Notes: generated by a model not told the origin, from the letters alone. Counted from the stretch's first letter, positions 1-8,502 are shown. The stretch: DNA of 64,000 nt from Bacillota bacterium (GCA_023433405.1 JAEZCT010000012.1:16766-80765); one strand, 5' to 3'. A program made the numbers and translations.

Positions 1-197
1 GCAAGCGATTTTCGCACGCCAATAATCAGGTACCGTTTTAGGCGGGCAAAGTCGGTGTTAGGTCTTGCGCGCAGCGCATCAATATTGTTATGGCTTTGCA
101 CCGGTGTCCACGGCAGGCTGCGGTATTGCTCCCGCAGGGTTTTGCCAAGCTCATACTCAAGGGCGTCCGGCTCATAGAACACCTGCTCAAACCCCAC
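1..197 (-). CDS. splB: Spore photoproduct lyase, N-terminal part (runs off the window)
   Basis: Reading the minus strand from a GTG at 197 gives about 65 residues beginning VGFEQVFYEPDALEYELG and continuing through PWTPVQSHNNI and FARLKRYLIIGVRKS. These are typical of the N-terminus of spore photoproduct lyase, the radical SAM enzyme that repairs spore photoproduct in germinating spores. The radical SAM cysteines lie beyond the window edge, so the enzyme class rests on the N-terminal pattern only. The GTG start is chosen because a GGGGAGGG ribosome binding site lies just upstream, only 16 nt after the stop of the preceding gene, which suggests one transcript. It agrees with the SASP gene at 6743 in pointing to a spore former. 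Confidence 0.75.
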   Translation of the reverse strand, partial: MGFEQVFYEPDALEYELGKTLREQYRSLPWTPVQSHNNIDALRARPNTDFARLKRYLIIGVRKSL

Positions 198-213
198 GGG
201 ACAGCCCTCCCCA

Positions 214-645
214 TCAGCTCAAAAAATTTTTAAGCTCCTGAATATTGTTTTCCTCAAACCGCAACAGCCGCTGCATCAGGTGGGTAATCTTCGGTTCGGC
301 GCGGGGATATTTTTTTAGGTTTTTTACCGCGTCAATCACCCCCATATTGCTGCCGATTATCAGCATTTCGGAAAGGTGCGAGGGGCTTTTGTCGTTCATC
401 GTCTGCATATTGAGCATCAAATAGGTTTTAACCTTGGAAAGGGCGCTGATGCCCTTTTCATCAAAGCCGTTTTCGTTTAGCAGGCGCTTTGCCTCCTTGT
501 GAATCTCACTGTATTCATCAAACTCCGACTCCATCCGGCGGTCAAATTCCTCATCCTCACAAATCTCAATCAGGTGCCGGATTGTCTCAACGCCCATCTG
601 GGAGTTTTGGTACACATAGTTTAAAAGCTCCGCGTTTCCGTTCAA
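214..645 (-). CDS. Small helical protein of unknown function upstream of splB
   Basis: A 143-residue protein with no signal peptide or membrane segment. It is rich in Glu, Leu and Asn and looks almost entirely alpha-helical; the segment EICEDEEFDRRMESEF and the C-terminal LLRFEENNIQELKNFL read like long amphipathic helices, so a four-helix, ferritin-like bundle is possible. No metal-binding ExxH pair of a true ferritin is obvious. It is followed after 16 nt by the spore photoproduct lyase gene on the same strand, so the two are likely co-transcribed and a role in spores or DNA repair is possible by context only. I do not recognise the family. Confidence 0.7.
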   Translation of the reverse strand: MNGNAELLNYVYQNSQMGVETIRHLIEICEDEEFDRRMESEFDEYSEIHKEAKRLLNENGFDEKGISALSKVKTYLMLNMQTMNDKSPSHLSEMLIIGSNMGVIDAVKNLKKYPRAEPKITHLMQRLLRFEENNIQELKNFLS

Positions 646-663
646 AAATTACGTTCCCCTTTT

Positions 664-776
664 ATACTAATATCCAATTTAAAAGAGTACAGTGTATAAA
701 ATCGAGTGAAAAGCTTTAGTTTGTGGGCTTTCACGCGGATTTTTATCTAAAGTTTTACTCTTTTTGAGATTAGTAT
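664..776 (+). repeat. Palindromic MITE-like repeat, copy 1 (diverged, longest)
   Basis: First of eight related intergenic elements of about 100 bp that start with ATACTAATATCC and end with GAGATTAGTAT. The two halves are imperfect inverted repeats that would fold as one long hairpin, with the conserved centre AAGCTTTAATTTATGGG (here slightly changed). This copy carries small insertions. It lies in the 5' leader region of the minus-strand gene ending at 214. Confidence 0.85.
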
Positions 777-914
777 TATTTATTTACCCTGCAATTGCTA
801 AGGCCTCATTAGTATTGCCGAGACGCAGGATATTCATCCTGTTACGACTCAAGTTTTAAGGGGGGATTTACAAAGCAAATATTGTACAGGGTACCACGGT
901 CTGCAAAAAGAAAG

Positions 915-936
915 GGCGCAGCCGCAAAGCTGCGCC
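915..936 (-). terminator. Intrinsic terminator of the chemoreceptor gene
   Basis: GGCGCAGC and GCTGCGCC pair around a 6-nt loop. Read on the minus strand the hairpin lies 11 nt after the stop of the chemoreceptor gene and is followed by CTTTCTTTTT. Confidence 0.75.
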
Positions 937-947
937 TTATGCCATGC

Positions 948-2315
948 TCACTTGACCTTTAGCTTCATCTGCTCAAGCACCGCGACAATCTGCTTAGAGA
1001 CCGAGTCCATCTGTTCCAGCAGGGCTTCGGCGGTTTGGGTATCGCGGCTGCCGTAGGCAATTACCGCTTCGGAGGCGAGGCGGTGGAGGCGCTCGTGGGG
1101 GGCGTTAATCTCCCGGATGTACGCGGCGAGGGCAGGGTTTTCGGAGCCCCTGGTTTCAAGCCAGCGGCCAAGGCGGCAGCTGTGGTGGTCGCCAACCTCG
1201 GCAAGCTGTATGTTGTCGTAGCCCAGCAGCATGTTATATACCCGCCACTTCCAGTTGAGGTGATCGGTAATGCAAAAATCGACGGCATCGGCGTCGCTCA
1301 TGCTGTCAATAAGGGATATGAGCTCATTGCGGTACTCGCTGATTTTGCTGGAGATATCGTAGAACCCTCGGCCGGTTTTCACGCAATCGCGCTCCAGCTG
1401 CCGGGATTTTTCGCTGATAACGACCAAGGAGGAGGACATCTCCTCGCTTGCCGCCGTCTGCTCCTCAATGCTTGCGCGAATGCTCAGCATATTGGAGTTG
1501 ATCTCCTTGACGGAGGAATGGATATCGTTTACACTGCCAAACAAAAGCTCCACATCATTGCGGCAATCGGAAAAATCGCGGCTGAGGGTATCTATTTCAT
1601 CTGCCGAGGAGCCGATGCCCGCGCGCATGGCGTTGAGGTGCTCGGATATGTAGGCAACCGATTCGCTTGCGCTGTGAGAAAGTCTTTTTATGGCATCGGC
1701 AACCACCGCAAACCCTTTGCCTGCGGCGCCTGCGCGTGCGGCCTCAATGGAGGCGTTAAGAGAAAGCAGGTTTGTTTGGTCGGCAACCGATTTGATGATG
1801 GCTGTGAGTGAGTCAATCTCCTTGGTGCGGGAGTTCACCTCAAGGATGCGGGCATGGGCGGCAAGAATCCCTTCGTTTGACCGGTTTATCTTGCGCATGG
1901 TCTGCTCGGAAAGCGCCGAGCCGCGCGAGGCAAGCTCGGTCGCTTTTTCGGCGGCTGTTACCGACTCGTGCACAAAGCTTGAGATCTGCTCAACGCTTGC
2001 GGCGTTTTCCTCGCCGGCGGCGGAGATAGCCTCCACCATCTCGTTTTGACGCCCGACATCCATAATCATTTGCTTTACAAAATCCATGCTCATCATTAAC
2101 CGCAGCAGGGCGTTCAGTTGGGTGGTAAACCCGGTGTGACGGGGGCAATTTAGGTTGCGCGCCTCCACCAGAGCGTTAATAACAAAGTTAAGCTGTTCGT
2201 CATCGCTCCCCAAAATGTGGTCCGGTGAGACTTTCAAATCCGCCAGCGTAGTGTTTGTAAGCTGTTGCAATTTGTAAGCCGGAATCCTCCCGCGCGTTTT
2301 TGTGGGCTGTGTCAT
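948..2315 (-). CDS. Soluble methyl-accepting chemotaxis protein with C-terminal CZB domain
   Basis: A 455-residue chemoreceptor signalling protein that should control the CheA/CheW kinase complex. The hairpin signalling tip lies near residues 190-230 (AGAAGKGFAVVADAIKRLSH) with long coiled-coil stretches on both sides. No transmembrane segment or signal peptide is present, so it is cytoplasmic. Residues about 346-455 form a chemoreceptor zinc-binding (CZB) domain: His in TDHLNW, the HHSCRLGRW motif, and His residues in PHERLH. CZB domains bind zinc and have been linked to sensing of zinc or oxidants. The ATG start has AGGAG upstream. It stands alone between a repeat and a terminator; no other chemotaxis genes are in the window. 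Confidence 0.92.
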   Translation of the reverse strand: MTQPTKTRGRIPAYKLQQLTNTTLADLKVSPDHILGSDDEQLNFVINALVEARNLNCPRHTGFTTQLNALLRLMMSMDFVKQMIMDVGRQNEMVEAISAAGEENAASVEQISSFVHESVTAAEKATELASRGSALSEQTMRKINRSNEGILAAHARILEVNSRTKEIDSLTAIIKSVADQTNLLSLNASIEAARAGAAGKGFAVVADAIKRLSHSASESVAYISEHLNAMRAGIGSSADEIDTLSRDFSDCRNDVELLFGSVNDIHSSVKEINSNMLSIRASIEEQTAASEEMSSSLVVISEKSRQLERDCVKTGRGFYDISSKISEYRNELISLIDSMSDADAVDFCITDHLNWKWRVYNMLLGYDNIQLAEVGDHHSCRLGRWLETRGSENPALAAYIREINAPHERLHRLASEAVIAYGSRDTQTAEALLEQMDSVSKQIVAVLEQMKLKVK

Positions 2316-2411
2316 TTTTTAATACTCTCCTCTTGGCTATTCTGTTTACGATTATCCGCCGATGCTGCCATAAAACATTCAAAGGAGCTTCTAGCAAGCC
2401 CGTGAGCTTTT

Positions 2412-2515
2412 TATACTAATATCCGATTTAAAAGAGTATAAAAATCAAGTGAAAAGCTTTAATTTATGGGTTTTCATGCGGATTTTTATCGACTCTTTTT
2501 GAGGAGATTAGTATT
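2412..2515 (+). repeat. Palindromic MITE-like repeat, copy 2
   Basis: About 104 bp with ends ATACTAAT and ATTAGTAT, nearly identical to copy 3. It lies about 100 nt upstream of the start of the minus-strand chemoreceptor gene. Confidence 0.92.
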
Positions 2516-2731
2516 AAACATAAGGGAAGGGCATTCTCTCTAAATGGATACGGCTAAAAGTGGTTTTGGTGCAGAGACTGCCTGTGATGGTGTGAGGGAC
2601 CGCAAATGAGTAACGTGAATACAGGAGGAATACAATGGCGTGACATTTTGTGAGTTTTAATTCATATCTTTTAGTAGGATTTTATTATACATTTAATAAT
2701 CTTCCAGCACAAGAAAGTGCAGAAAAAAACC

Positions 2732-2777
2732 GGGCAGAAACATGAATATACCTATTTCTTTCCTGCCCAAGCTCTTT
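2732..2777 (+). terminator. Terminator-like hairpin
   Basis: GGGCAGAAA pairs with TTTCCTGCCC around a loop of about 18 nt and is followed by a run of T. No clear plus-strand gene precedes it. Confidence 0.4.
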
Positions 2778-2830
2778 TTTTTGCTTCAAGACAATCGGAA
2801 AATACCGTCATATTAAAAGCTCCTCAGAAA

Positions 2831-2904
2831 TACATAAACACCGTCAAAACAGTACATCAGCCTGACAAATAGCCGCTGTGTAGTTTTGACGGTGTTTTTA
2901 TGTA
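2831..2904. repeat. Long inverted repeat, possible small mobile or structural element
   Basis: TACATAAACACCGTCAAAAC at 2831-2850 is the inverse of the sequence at 2883-2904 apart from a 2-nt bulge, giving a stem of about 20 bp around a 32-nt loop. It could be a terminator-like structure or a very short palindromic element. No second copy was noticed. Confidence 0.6.
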
Positions 2905-3110
2905 GAATGCTTGGCTTTACAACAAAACGAGTAAGACCTAGCGCCCCAAAGCAGGTACGACCCTAGACGGATAACTCAAATGACTGTGCTGATATTGCGC
3001 CGAAATGTGTAAAAATTGCTACGGTACAGCTTTCTTTGTCACAGAGATGTGACAAAGAAACGAACAAAGCATTTTTTGAGTCGAGTAGTATTATTTCACC
3101 GCAAGCATCT

Positions 3111-3557
3111 TCAATCACCCCGCTTTTGGGCTTCTCTTTGCATTTGGTTTTTACGGTATGAGAGATACCCCTCCAGAATAATCGTCGCCGCCACGGCATC
3201 CACCACACCTTTTCTTTTTTTACCTCTTGTATTGGTCTCATTTAGGTAATGTATGGCGGTCACCGTGGTTCCGCGTTCATCCCACAGCACTACCGGCAGG
3301 CCGGTCAGCGCTCCGAGCTTCTCGGCAAAATCCTCACATTTTTTTGCCCGGTCTCCGACCGTACCGTTCATATTTTTCGGGTGCCCCACCACCACCAGCT
3401 CCGCTTTATGCTCCGCCGCGGCCTGAGCTGTCTTTTGCAGGGTTTCAGCATAGCTTTTAGTGGCGATTACGCCCGCGGGCTCCGCCATCAATTCATCCCT
3501 GGCGCACACCGCAAGCCCTGTCCTCGCGTCGCCCAAATCCACCGCCAGTATCTTCAT
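3111..3557 (-). CDS. ruvX: RuvX/YqgF family putative Holliday junction resolvase
   Basis: A 148-residue RNase H-fold protein. Family landmarks are the N-terminal AVDLGDARTGLAV with its catalytic Asp, VVVGHPKNMNGTVG, LWDERGTTVTA with an acidic residue, and the C-terminal DAVAATIILEGYL with the last Asp. Proteins of this family act in rRNA 5' processing (E. coli YqgF) and were proposed as Holliday junction resolvases. The ATG has AAAGGAAA upstream. The ruvX neighbours seen in many Firmicutes (alaS, the IreB gene) are absent here; a histidine phosphatase gene precedes it by about 100 nt. Confidence 0.93.
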   Translation of the reverse strand: MKILAVDLGDARTGLAVCARDELMAEPAGVIATKSYAETLQKTAQAAAEHKAELVVVGHPKNMNGTVGDRAKKCEDFAEKLGALTGLPVVLWDERGTTVTAIHYLNETNTRGKKRKGVVDAVAATIILEGYLSYRKNQMQREAQKRGD

Positions 3558-3665
3558 TTGCTATTTCCTTTCTATGTTTTTCATCTATAGGTTCCGACTT
3601 CAGAGTTTTATTAGTTGGGTTAATTTTTATAAGTAATTTCGCACAGAAGCGCTATTACGGCGGGG

Positions 3666-4313
3666 TTATTTTGGTTCCCACTTGCCGTGGGCAAGTAATT
3701 CCTCGCTGAGGTGAGAGGCGTCGTTAACCATCACCGCAAAGGGCAGCCCGCTTTCGGTAACACGCAGGTGGCTTATGGCTGTGTTGTAGCAAATGGGAGC
3801 CTTGCCAACGCCCTGCTGACCATATCCCAGTAAAAACGCCAGCATGTTTCGCAATGCGCAGCCATGGGAGACCACCGCAATCCGCTGGTTTCTGTTGACT
3901 TCTACTATATCCATAATCGCCGCGGAAACACGATCGTAGACCTGCTTCATGCTTTCCCCGCCGGGCATAACGCAGCTTTCCGGCTCCTCTAAAAACAGCC
4001 GCGCAGGTTCGGGGTATTTCTGCCGAAGCTCCGCAAACGGCATTCCCTCCACCGCGCCGGGGTTGATTTCAATCAGCCTTTGGTCAACTGCAATCTCCTT
4101 TTTGTGGCTTCGGTTCACCGCCTTCGCGGTTTTAAGCGCACGGGTTAAGGGGCTTGAATACACCTTATCCAGTTCGATATTGTAAAAGCGCTTGGCCAAA
4201 TACTCCAGCTGCTGCTTTCCCTGAAGCGACAGCGCCGCGTCGGTATGCCCTTGAAACGAAAGGGTTACGTTACCGCTGGATTGCGCGTGGCGTATTAAGT
4301 ACAGTTCAGTCAT
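3666..4313 (-). CDS. Histidine phosphatase (phosphoglycerate mutase-like) family protein
   Basis: A 215-residue cytoplasmic protein that starts MTELYLIRHAQSSGN, containing the RHx motif whose His forms the phosphohistidine intermediate. The second catalytic His is in AVVSHGCALRNML, and an acid-rich segment (INPGAVEGM) follows the family plan. Members range from cofactor-dependent phosphoglycerate mutase to alpha-ribazole phosphatase and broad phosphatases; nothing in the context fixes the substrate. The insertion of repeat copy 3 is only about 36 nt upstream of the start codon. Confidence 0.88.
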   Translation of the reverse strand: MTELYLIRHAQSSGNVTLSFQGHTDAALSLQGKQQLEYLAKRFYNIELDKVYSSPLTRALKTAKAVNRSHKKEIAVDQRLIEINPGAVEGMPFAELRQKYPEPARLFLEEPESCVMPGGESMKQVYDRVSAAIMDIVEVNRNQRIAVVSHGCALRNMLAFLLGYGQQGVGKAPICYNTAISHLRVTESGLPFAVMVNDASHLSEELLAHGKWEPK

Positions 4314-4349
4314 CGGTCATTTTCCCGCCTTTCGATGGTTGTTGTTCTA

Positions 4350-4452
4350 ATACTAATATCCGATTTAAAAGAGTATAAAAATCAAGTGAAAAGCTTTAAT
4401 TTATGGGTTTTCACGCGGATTTTTATCGACTCTTTTTGAGGAGATTAGTATA
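4350..4452 (+). repeat. Palindromic MITE-like repeat, copy 3
   Basis: About 103 bp, nearly identical to copy 2. It lies in the 5' leader of the minus-strand histidine phosphatase gene. Confidence 0.92.
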
Positions 4453-4849
4453 AAAATGCTGTGAGAATATATTGTAGCGTGTATAATTCAACCCCCCGTA
4501 TGGTCATGCTCTTTGGCTGGATAGCCTAATTCCGTTAAAAACACAATCAAATAGAATAAACCGTACAGCAGCCAAAGGGGTTGTCTCCGCACGGTTTATT
4601 ATGAGATTTCTATCCGTTACCTTTCGGCGTATTTTAAGCAATAATATTACTAACGCCACCGCGGAGTTGAATATTATCCCAACATCCGTTATACTTTGTA
4701 CAAGCCCGGCTTAGGCAAAGCAAAACCGCAAATCGGTGCAAGTAATTACCGAATTGTGTTTAATATTGCTTTATAAAAGGGAAAAATAAGACTCGCAGTT
4801 TATATGTTTTCATAGCCAAAAGAGAAGGAAAGGGCGAGGAGCCACAAAT
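4453..4849. other. Intergenic interval between divergent genes
   Basis: Holds the upstream region of the plus-strand MarR gene. An imperfect hairpin (AAACCGTACAG and CGCACGGTTT, about 4559-4599) is visible. No gene with family resemblance; minus-strand ORFs across 4760-5035 overlap the MarR gene and are shadows. Confidence 0.5.
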
Positions 4850-5299
4850 ATGGACAATTTGCAGGCGCTGGTAATCAACGACTTTATCCGGCTTACGGAA
4901 CGCGTGGCAAACGGCAAAACAAATATGCTGAATTTCGGGTCGGGCATGACCTTTTATCGGGGTGAAATTCACATGATACAAATGGTAGGGGATTGCCCGG
5001 GCATCTATATTTCGGAGATGGCGCGTGCCTTTCACATTACCCGCGCGGTAGTGGCAAAAACGGTGCGCAAGCTGGAGTCACGCGGCTTGGTGATAAAAAC
5101 ATCGGACCACGAGGACAAAAAACGGCTGCGGCTTTTTTTAACCGAAAAGGGCAGCGAGGCATACAGCCTTCACCATCAATACCATCAGCAGTCCGACCGC
5201 CCGCTGTTTGTGTATCTTGAGAGTCTGAGCGAGTCCGAGCTCCACACCCTTCGTGAGTTTTTGCGCCACGCGAATAACCTGGTTGAAAACCACTATTAG
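4850..5299 (+). CDS. MarR family transcriptional regulator
   Basis: A 149-residue winged-helix regulator. The helix-turn-helix and wing are visible in CPGIYISEMARAFHITRAVV, then VRKLESRGLVIKTSDHEDKK with the wing DHEDKKRLRLFLTEKG typical of MarR proteins. Dimerisation helices flank the DNA-binding part. MarR proteins usually repress a neighbouring gene and respond to small phenolic or oxidising ligands, but the next gene is convergent, so no target is evident. The ATG follows a GGCGAGGAG ribosome binding site. Confidence 0.92.
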   Translation: MDNLQALVINDFIRLTERVANGKTNMLNFGSGMTFYRGEIHMIQMVGDCPGIYISEMARAFHITRAVVAKTVRKLESRGLVIKTSDHEDKKRLRLFLTEKGSEAYSLHHQYHQQSDRPLFVYLESLSESELHTLREFLRHANNLVENHY

Positions 5300-5316
5300 C
5301 GTGATTTATGTTAATA

Positions 5317-6351
5317 TTACCGATTCATTTCGCTTTTCGGTCCAATGCCGCGGTGCGCCGCAATCACCGACTCCACCTCTTTTAGGCTGGTAGAGGGCAG
5401 GTCGCCTTCCACGGTGCTTTTTATGGCGCTCATGGCGTTGCCGTAGCTGACCATGGCGGAGCAGTCACCCTTGGTCAAAAGACCATACAGCGCGCCCGCC
5501 ACATAGGCGTCGCCGCTGCCCACACGGTCAATGACATCAATGCCCTCATAGGCCTTCTCATCATAGAACATGTCTGTTTTGCGGTCGTAAACGGTTGAGG
5601 TAAAGTTGTGACATTTGGGGCTGACCACGGTGCGCTCTGTGGATGCCACCACGTCCAGCCCGTGAGCCACGCAGAAGGCGCGCATAATCTCCCGCAGCTC
5701 TCCGGTTTGTCCAAAGGTACGCCGCAAGGTTTCTTCCGATACAAAAAGAACATCCACAAGGGGCAAAATGGAGAGAATAACACCCCGCGCGGTGTCCTCA
5801 TCCCATAGGTTCGCGCGAAAGTTAACATCAAAGGAGATGGTAGCGCCGTTTTTCTTATACCGCCGCATCATTTCTATGGCGCAAGCGCGGGTTTTTTCAG
5901 ATATGGCAAGGGAGATACCGCTGGTGTGGTAAAGCGCCGCGCTCTCAAACGCCGAAGGCTCCACCTCCGCAATGTCTATGCAGTTAATGGCGGACTGGCG
6001 GCGGTCATATAACACCTGGGGCTTGCGGGGAAACGCCCCGTTTTCATAAAAATAGATGCCGACGCGGGAATCCGCGCTTGGGTCGTGCACAATATAATCA
6101 TCGCGAACCCCGCAGGCAATGACGGCATTGCGGATATAACGCCCCGTATCGCTTAGCGGCAGCCGGGTAATCATCGCGGTAGTCAGCCCAAGCATGGAAA
6201 GTCCCGCCGCGATATTAAGCTCCGAGCCGCCGGGAAAACGGCGCAGGTTCAGGCAGCTGGAGAGACGCTCGTTCTGGTTGGGCGAAAGGCGCATCATGAC
6301 CTCTCCAAAGGTAATGGCGTCAAAGGTCTTATTTGATGTATGCTGTTTCAT
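5317..6351 (-). CDS. PfkB family sugar kinase, 2-keto-3-deoxygluconate kinase-like
   Basis: A ribokinase-fold carbohydrate kinase of 344 residues. The N-terminal FGEVMMRLSP and RRFPGGSELNIAAGLSMLG match the substrate-binding end of KdgK-type kinases, and RVGSGDAYVAGALYG carries the C-terminal anion hole and catalytic Asp. A 2-keto-3-deoxygluconate kinase role in hexuronate breakdown is the best guess, but no uronate genes are nearby. An in-frame ATG exists at 6369, but the GGAGGAAA inside that extension is spaced correctly for the ATG at 6351, so I chose the shorter form. It converges on the MarR gene with only 17 nt between them. Confidence 0.88.
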   Translation of the reverse strand: MKQHTSNKTFDAITFGEVMMRLSPNQNERLSSCLNLRRFPGGSELNIAAGLSMLGLTTAMITRLPLSDTGRYIRNAVIACGVRDDYIVHDPSADSRVGIYFYENGAFPRKPQVLYDRRQSAINCIDIAEVEPSAFESAALYHTSGISLAISEKTRACAIEMMRRYKKNGATISFDVNFRANLWDEDTARGVILSILPLVDVLFVSEETLRRTFGQTGELREIMRAFCVAHGLDVVASTERTVVSPKCHNFTSTVYDRKTDMFYDEKAYEGIDVIDRVGSGDAYVAGALYGLLTKGDCSAMVSYGNAMSAIKSTVEGDLPSTSLKEVESVIAAHRGIGPKSEMNR

Positions 6352-6369
6352 TTGCTGCGTTTCCTCCAT

Positions 6370-6742
6370 ATTGTAAAAAATACCTTGTTGTTTTCTTTTT
6401 GCCGTTGAAAAAGGCCGGGGTACTCTCTGGTCGCATTTCGTTTGCGGTCAAAAAAACCGTTAAAAATAAGTATAGCATAACAAAACACCGTATGCAAAAA
6501 ATGAAAAGATTCTTTAAATTTAAGTATTGCAAAAATGAGGGAGAATGTAAAGCCCTTTTGTGGGCATACTGGCACAATCGACAAAATAGGATAAAACATG
6601 AAACGCAAACAGCAAAAAAAGCCGCAATAGCGTTATCCTTCTACAGGCGCAGCCGCAATTTGCCACTCATATAACGCGCTGTAAAGACTACAATAATACT
6701 GCAAACGCTTAATACAAAAAACAAAAAAAGGAGTGTTAAGTA
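6370..6742. other. Divergent intergenic region upstream of the SASP gene
   Basis: About 370 nt of AT-rich DNA carrying the promoters of the sugar kinase (minus) and SASP (plus). GCATACTG near 6565 resembles a sporulation sigma -10 element but no well spaced -35 could be established. No gene seen. Confidence 0.4.
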
Positions 6743-6931
6743 ATGGCTAGCAAGCTTGTTGTTCCCCAGGCGCGAGAGGCGCTCAACCGTTTTAAGATGG
6801 AGGCTGCAACCGAGGTGGGTGTAAACCTGAAGAATGGCTATAACGGCGATCTCACGTCCAAGCAGGCCGGTTCCGTGGGCGGTCAGATGGTCAAGAAGAT
6901 GATTGAGGCTTACGAGAATTCCGCTAAGTAA
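6743..6931 (+). CDS. Alpha/beta-type small acid-soluble spore protein
   Basis: A 62-residue DNA-binding protein of dormant spores. It saturates spore DNA, protects it against UV and heat, and is degraded at germination by the GPR protease. The sequence shows the two conserved SASP blocks: AATEVGVNLK with the GPR-type cleavage context, and YNGDLTSKQAGSVGGQMVKKMI. AAGGAGTG precedes the ATG by a normal distance. It is a single-gene unit ending at a strong terminator. Expression is normally in the forespore under sigma G. Confidence 0.97.
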   Translation: MASKLVVPQAREALNRFKMEAATEVGVNLKNGYNGDLTSKQAGSVGGQMVKKMIEAYENSAK

Positions 6932-6970
6932 CAAAGCGGCATAGATGGCACGATAATCGGTATTAGCAAA

Positions 6971-7001
6971 AGGGGCTTGCGCAACGCGCAAGCCCCTTTT
7001 T
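6971..7001. terminator. Strong bidirectional terminator
   Basis: GGGGCTTGCGC and GCGCAAGCCCC form a perfect 11-bp stem with a 3-nt loop, flanked by A-run and T-run. It can serve the SASP gene (plus) and the convergent DivIVA-like gene (minus). Confidence 0.93.
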
Positions 7002-7023
7002 ATTGAAGCAAAAAGCAAAAAAA

Positions 7024-8502
7024 TTACGCGTTATTTGCGCTGGGCTTCCAGATTGGGGCGGAGAACAGGGAGTCGGCGGGACGCTGTTCCTCCACATAGC
7101 CCTCATCCTCATAGGCGGTATCAAAGGCAAAGCCCAGGTTGCGCCAGCGTTTTTCCACCTTAGGCGGCAGAACAGGATGCTTTTCGGCTTCTGTCTTTTG
7201 CACCGCGTGCGATTTTTCCTGCCTCACGGGTTCCGTTTTTTTTATTTTAAACGGGGTGGCACCAAAGGTGGGGTGACCGCCCGCAGGCAGTCGGGAAGGC
7301 TCGTCCGGGGAGGTCTCCAGCACGGAGGAAAGCGGCCACTGTTCGCGCTGAGGCGGCTTTGCGTCTGTAGGCACACCCGGCTGGGCGGCACCAAACGGCA
7401 TGGCGGAGCCGGAAGTTTCCGGTGTTTTTTCCGCTGCCGGCAAATCGGCGGAGGGCCTTTTGGTTCGGTAATCCCCGGCGGGTATGTTGTCTAGCACCGA
7501 GGGCAGCTGCCACTGGCCGTCTGGCAGCTGCCTTGGCTGAGAACGGGCAACCGGCGTGCCGTCAGACCGAAGGAACCGCTCGGGCAGCTGTTCCGCGGGA
7601 ATATACAGCCCGGGCGCGTCTTCGGGTGATGCCGTCAGCAGCTCGCTTGATTCCGGCAGAGGGATGACTTCCTCCGTCGGGTCACCGTAAAGGGAGGTGA
7701 GCACAGTCGCATCGCCCTTGTCACCGGTGTAGTCGGAGCAAAGAGAGGCAGTCGCATCCTCCTCTTGGGTATCGTCCGTATCCTGTTCCTCCTCCGGGTC
7801 GGCAGGGCCGCCGTAAACATTAAAGAAAGGGGTTCTGGGGGTGCGATCCAAGGCGCCGCCGTTCATAAAGCCGTCTATATCCTGCAAGCGGTTTGCAATG
7901 CTGTCACCCAGCCTGTCAAGGTCTTGCTGCATCTTTTCAAGGTCGGCGAGGGTCGGACCGGCGTGAAGGGGCTCCTCTACGGAATAGAGGTTTTCCTGGT
8001 AACGCGGCTCGGCGTGCATGGCAAAGCCGGGCGCTTCGAGCTCTGCATCTGCTTCGGCCTCCAAAAGCAGTGAGGCAAGGCGGCGGCGCAGCAGCTCCAG
8101 CTTTGCGTTCTCCTGTCTTGCAAGCAGCAGGTTCTCGCGAAGAATATCGTTCTCCTGCTCCTTGTTTTCAAGTGCCCCGGCAAGGCTCTGCGCACGCATA
8201 CGGTTCTGGTCAAAGGCCTCGCGGCAGCGCGAAAGCTCATCCATCAGTGCGCTTGCCTGGTGCTCCAGCCGGTCCGCCCGCCGTTTTTGCTCCGCAAGCC
8301 GTTCATCCAGCACGCCCATCCGGTTCTCAAGCTCTCCCACATGGGTAATCAAGCGGGTATTTTCCTGTCTGAGGGTGCTGAGCATTGCCTGATATTTTTG
8401 CTCCGCGCTTTTTGCGTCGGCTGTAAGCTGGTCTATGTAGGTCATAACGTCCTGTTTGTGGTAGCCGCCGACGGCAACCCGAAAGCTTCTGCGCCCCACC
8501 AT
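7024..8502 (-). CDS. DivIVA-like coiled-coil protein with long disordered C-terminal part
   Basis: A 492-residue protein. The first 30 residues (RRSFRVAVGGYHKQDVMTYI) resemble the N-terminus of DivIVA/GpsB proteins, which bind curved membrane and organise cell-wall enzymes. Residues about 25-165 are a continuous coiled coil rich in Glu, Gln, Arg and Leu. The remainder is Pro, Asp, Glu and Ala rich, low in complexity and probably disordered, with short conserved-looking repeats around QLPDGQWQLPSVLDNIPAGD and REQWPLSSVLETSPDE that share a W-L-SVL pattern. The divergent neighbour is an MltG-like wall enzyme, which fits a division or wall-growth role. The start has GGGAGGGG upstream. Function is inferred. 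Confidence 0.7.
   Translation of the reverse strand: MVGRRSFRVAVGGYHKQDVMTYIDQLTADAKSAEQKYQAMLSTLRQENTRLITHVGELENRMGVLDERLAEQKRRADRLEHQASALMDELSRCREAFDQNRMRAQSLAGALENKEQENDILRENLLLARQENAKLELLRRRLASLLLEAEADAELEAPGFAMHAEPRYQENLYSVEEPLHAGPTLADLEKMQQDLDRLGDSIANRLQDIDGFMNGGALDRTPRTPFFNVYGGPADPEEEQDTDDTQEEDATASLCSDYTGDKGDATVLTSLYGDPTEEVIPLPESSELLTASPEDAPGLYIPAEQLPERFLRSDGTPVARSQPRQLPDGQWQLPSVLDNIPAGDYRTKRPSADLPAAEKTPETSGSAMPFGAAQPGVPTDAKPPQREQWPLSSVLETSPDEPSRLPAGGHPTFGATPFKIKKTEPVRQEKSHAVQKTEAEKHPVLPPKVEKRWRNLGFAFDTAYEDEGYVEEQRPADSLFSAPIWKPSANNA

Larger units (their letters stand above)
2516..3110. other. Gene-free interval with two long inverted repeats
   Basis: No convincing coding region. It holds a GGGCAGAAA/TTTCCTGCCC hairpin at 2732-2768 followed by a T-run, and a longer inverted repeat at 2831-2904. 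Near 2621-2643 the sequence ACAGGAGGAATACAATGGCG followed by TGA is a perfect ribosome binding site and ATG with a stop after two codons, perhaps a relic of a lost gene. ORFs near 2963-3249 have no family resemblance and I treat them as chance. Confidence 0.6.

Noticed and set aside
1035..1811. 258-residue plus-strand ORF
   Set aside because: Fully antisense to the chemoreceptor gene, which has clear family motifs; the ORF has no recognisable sequence.
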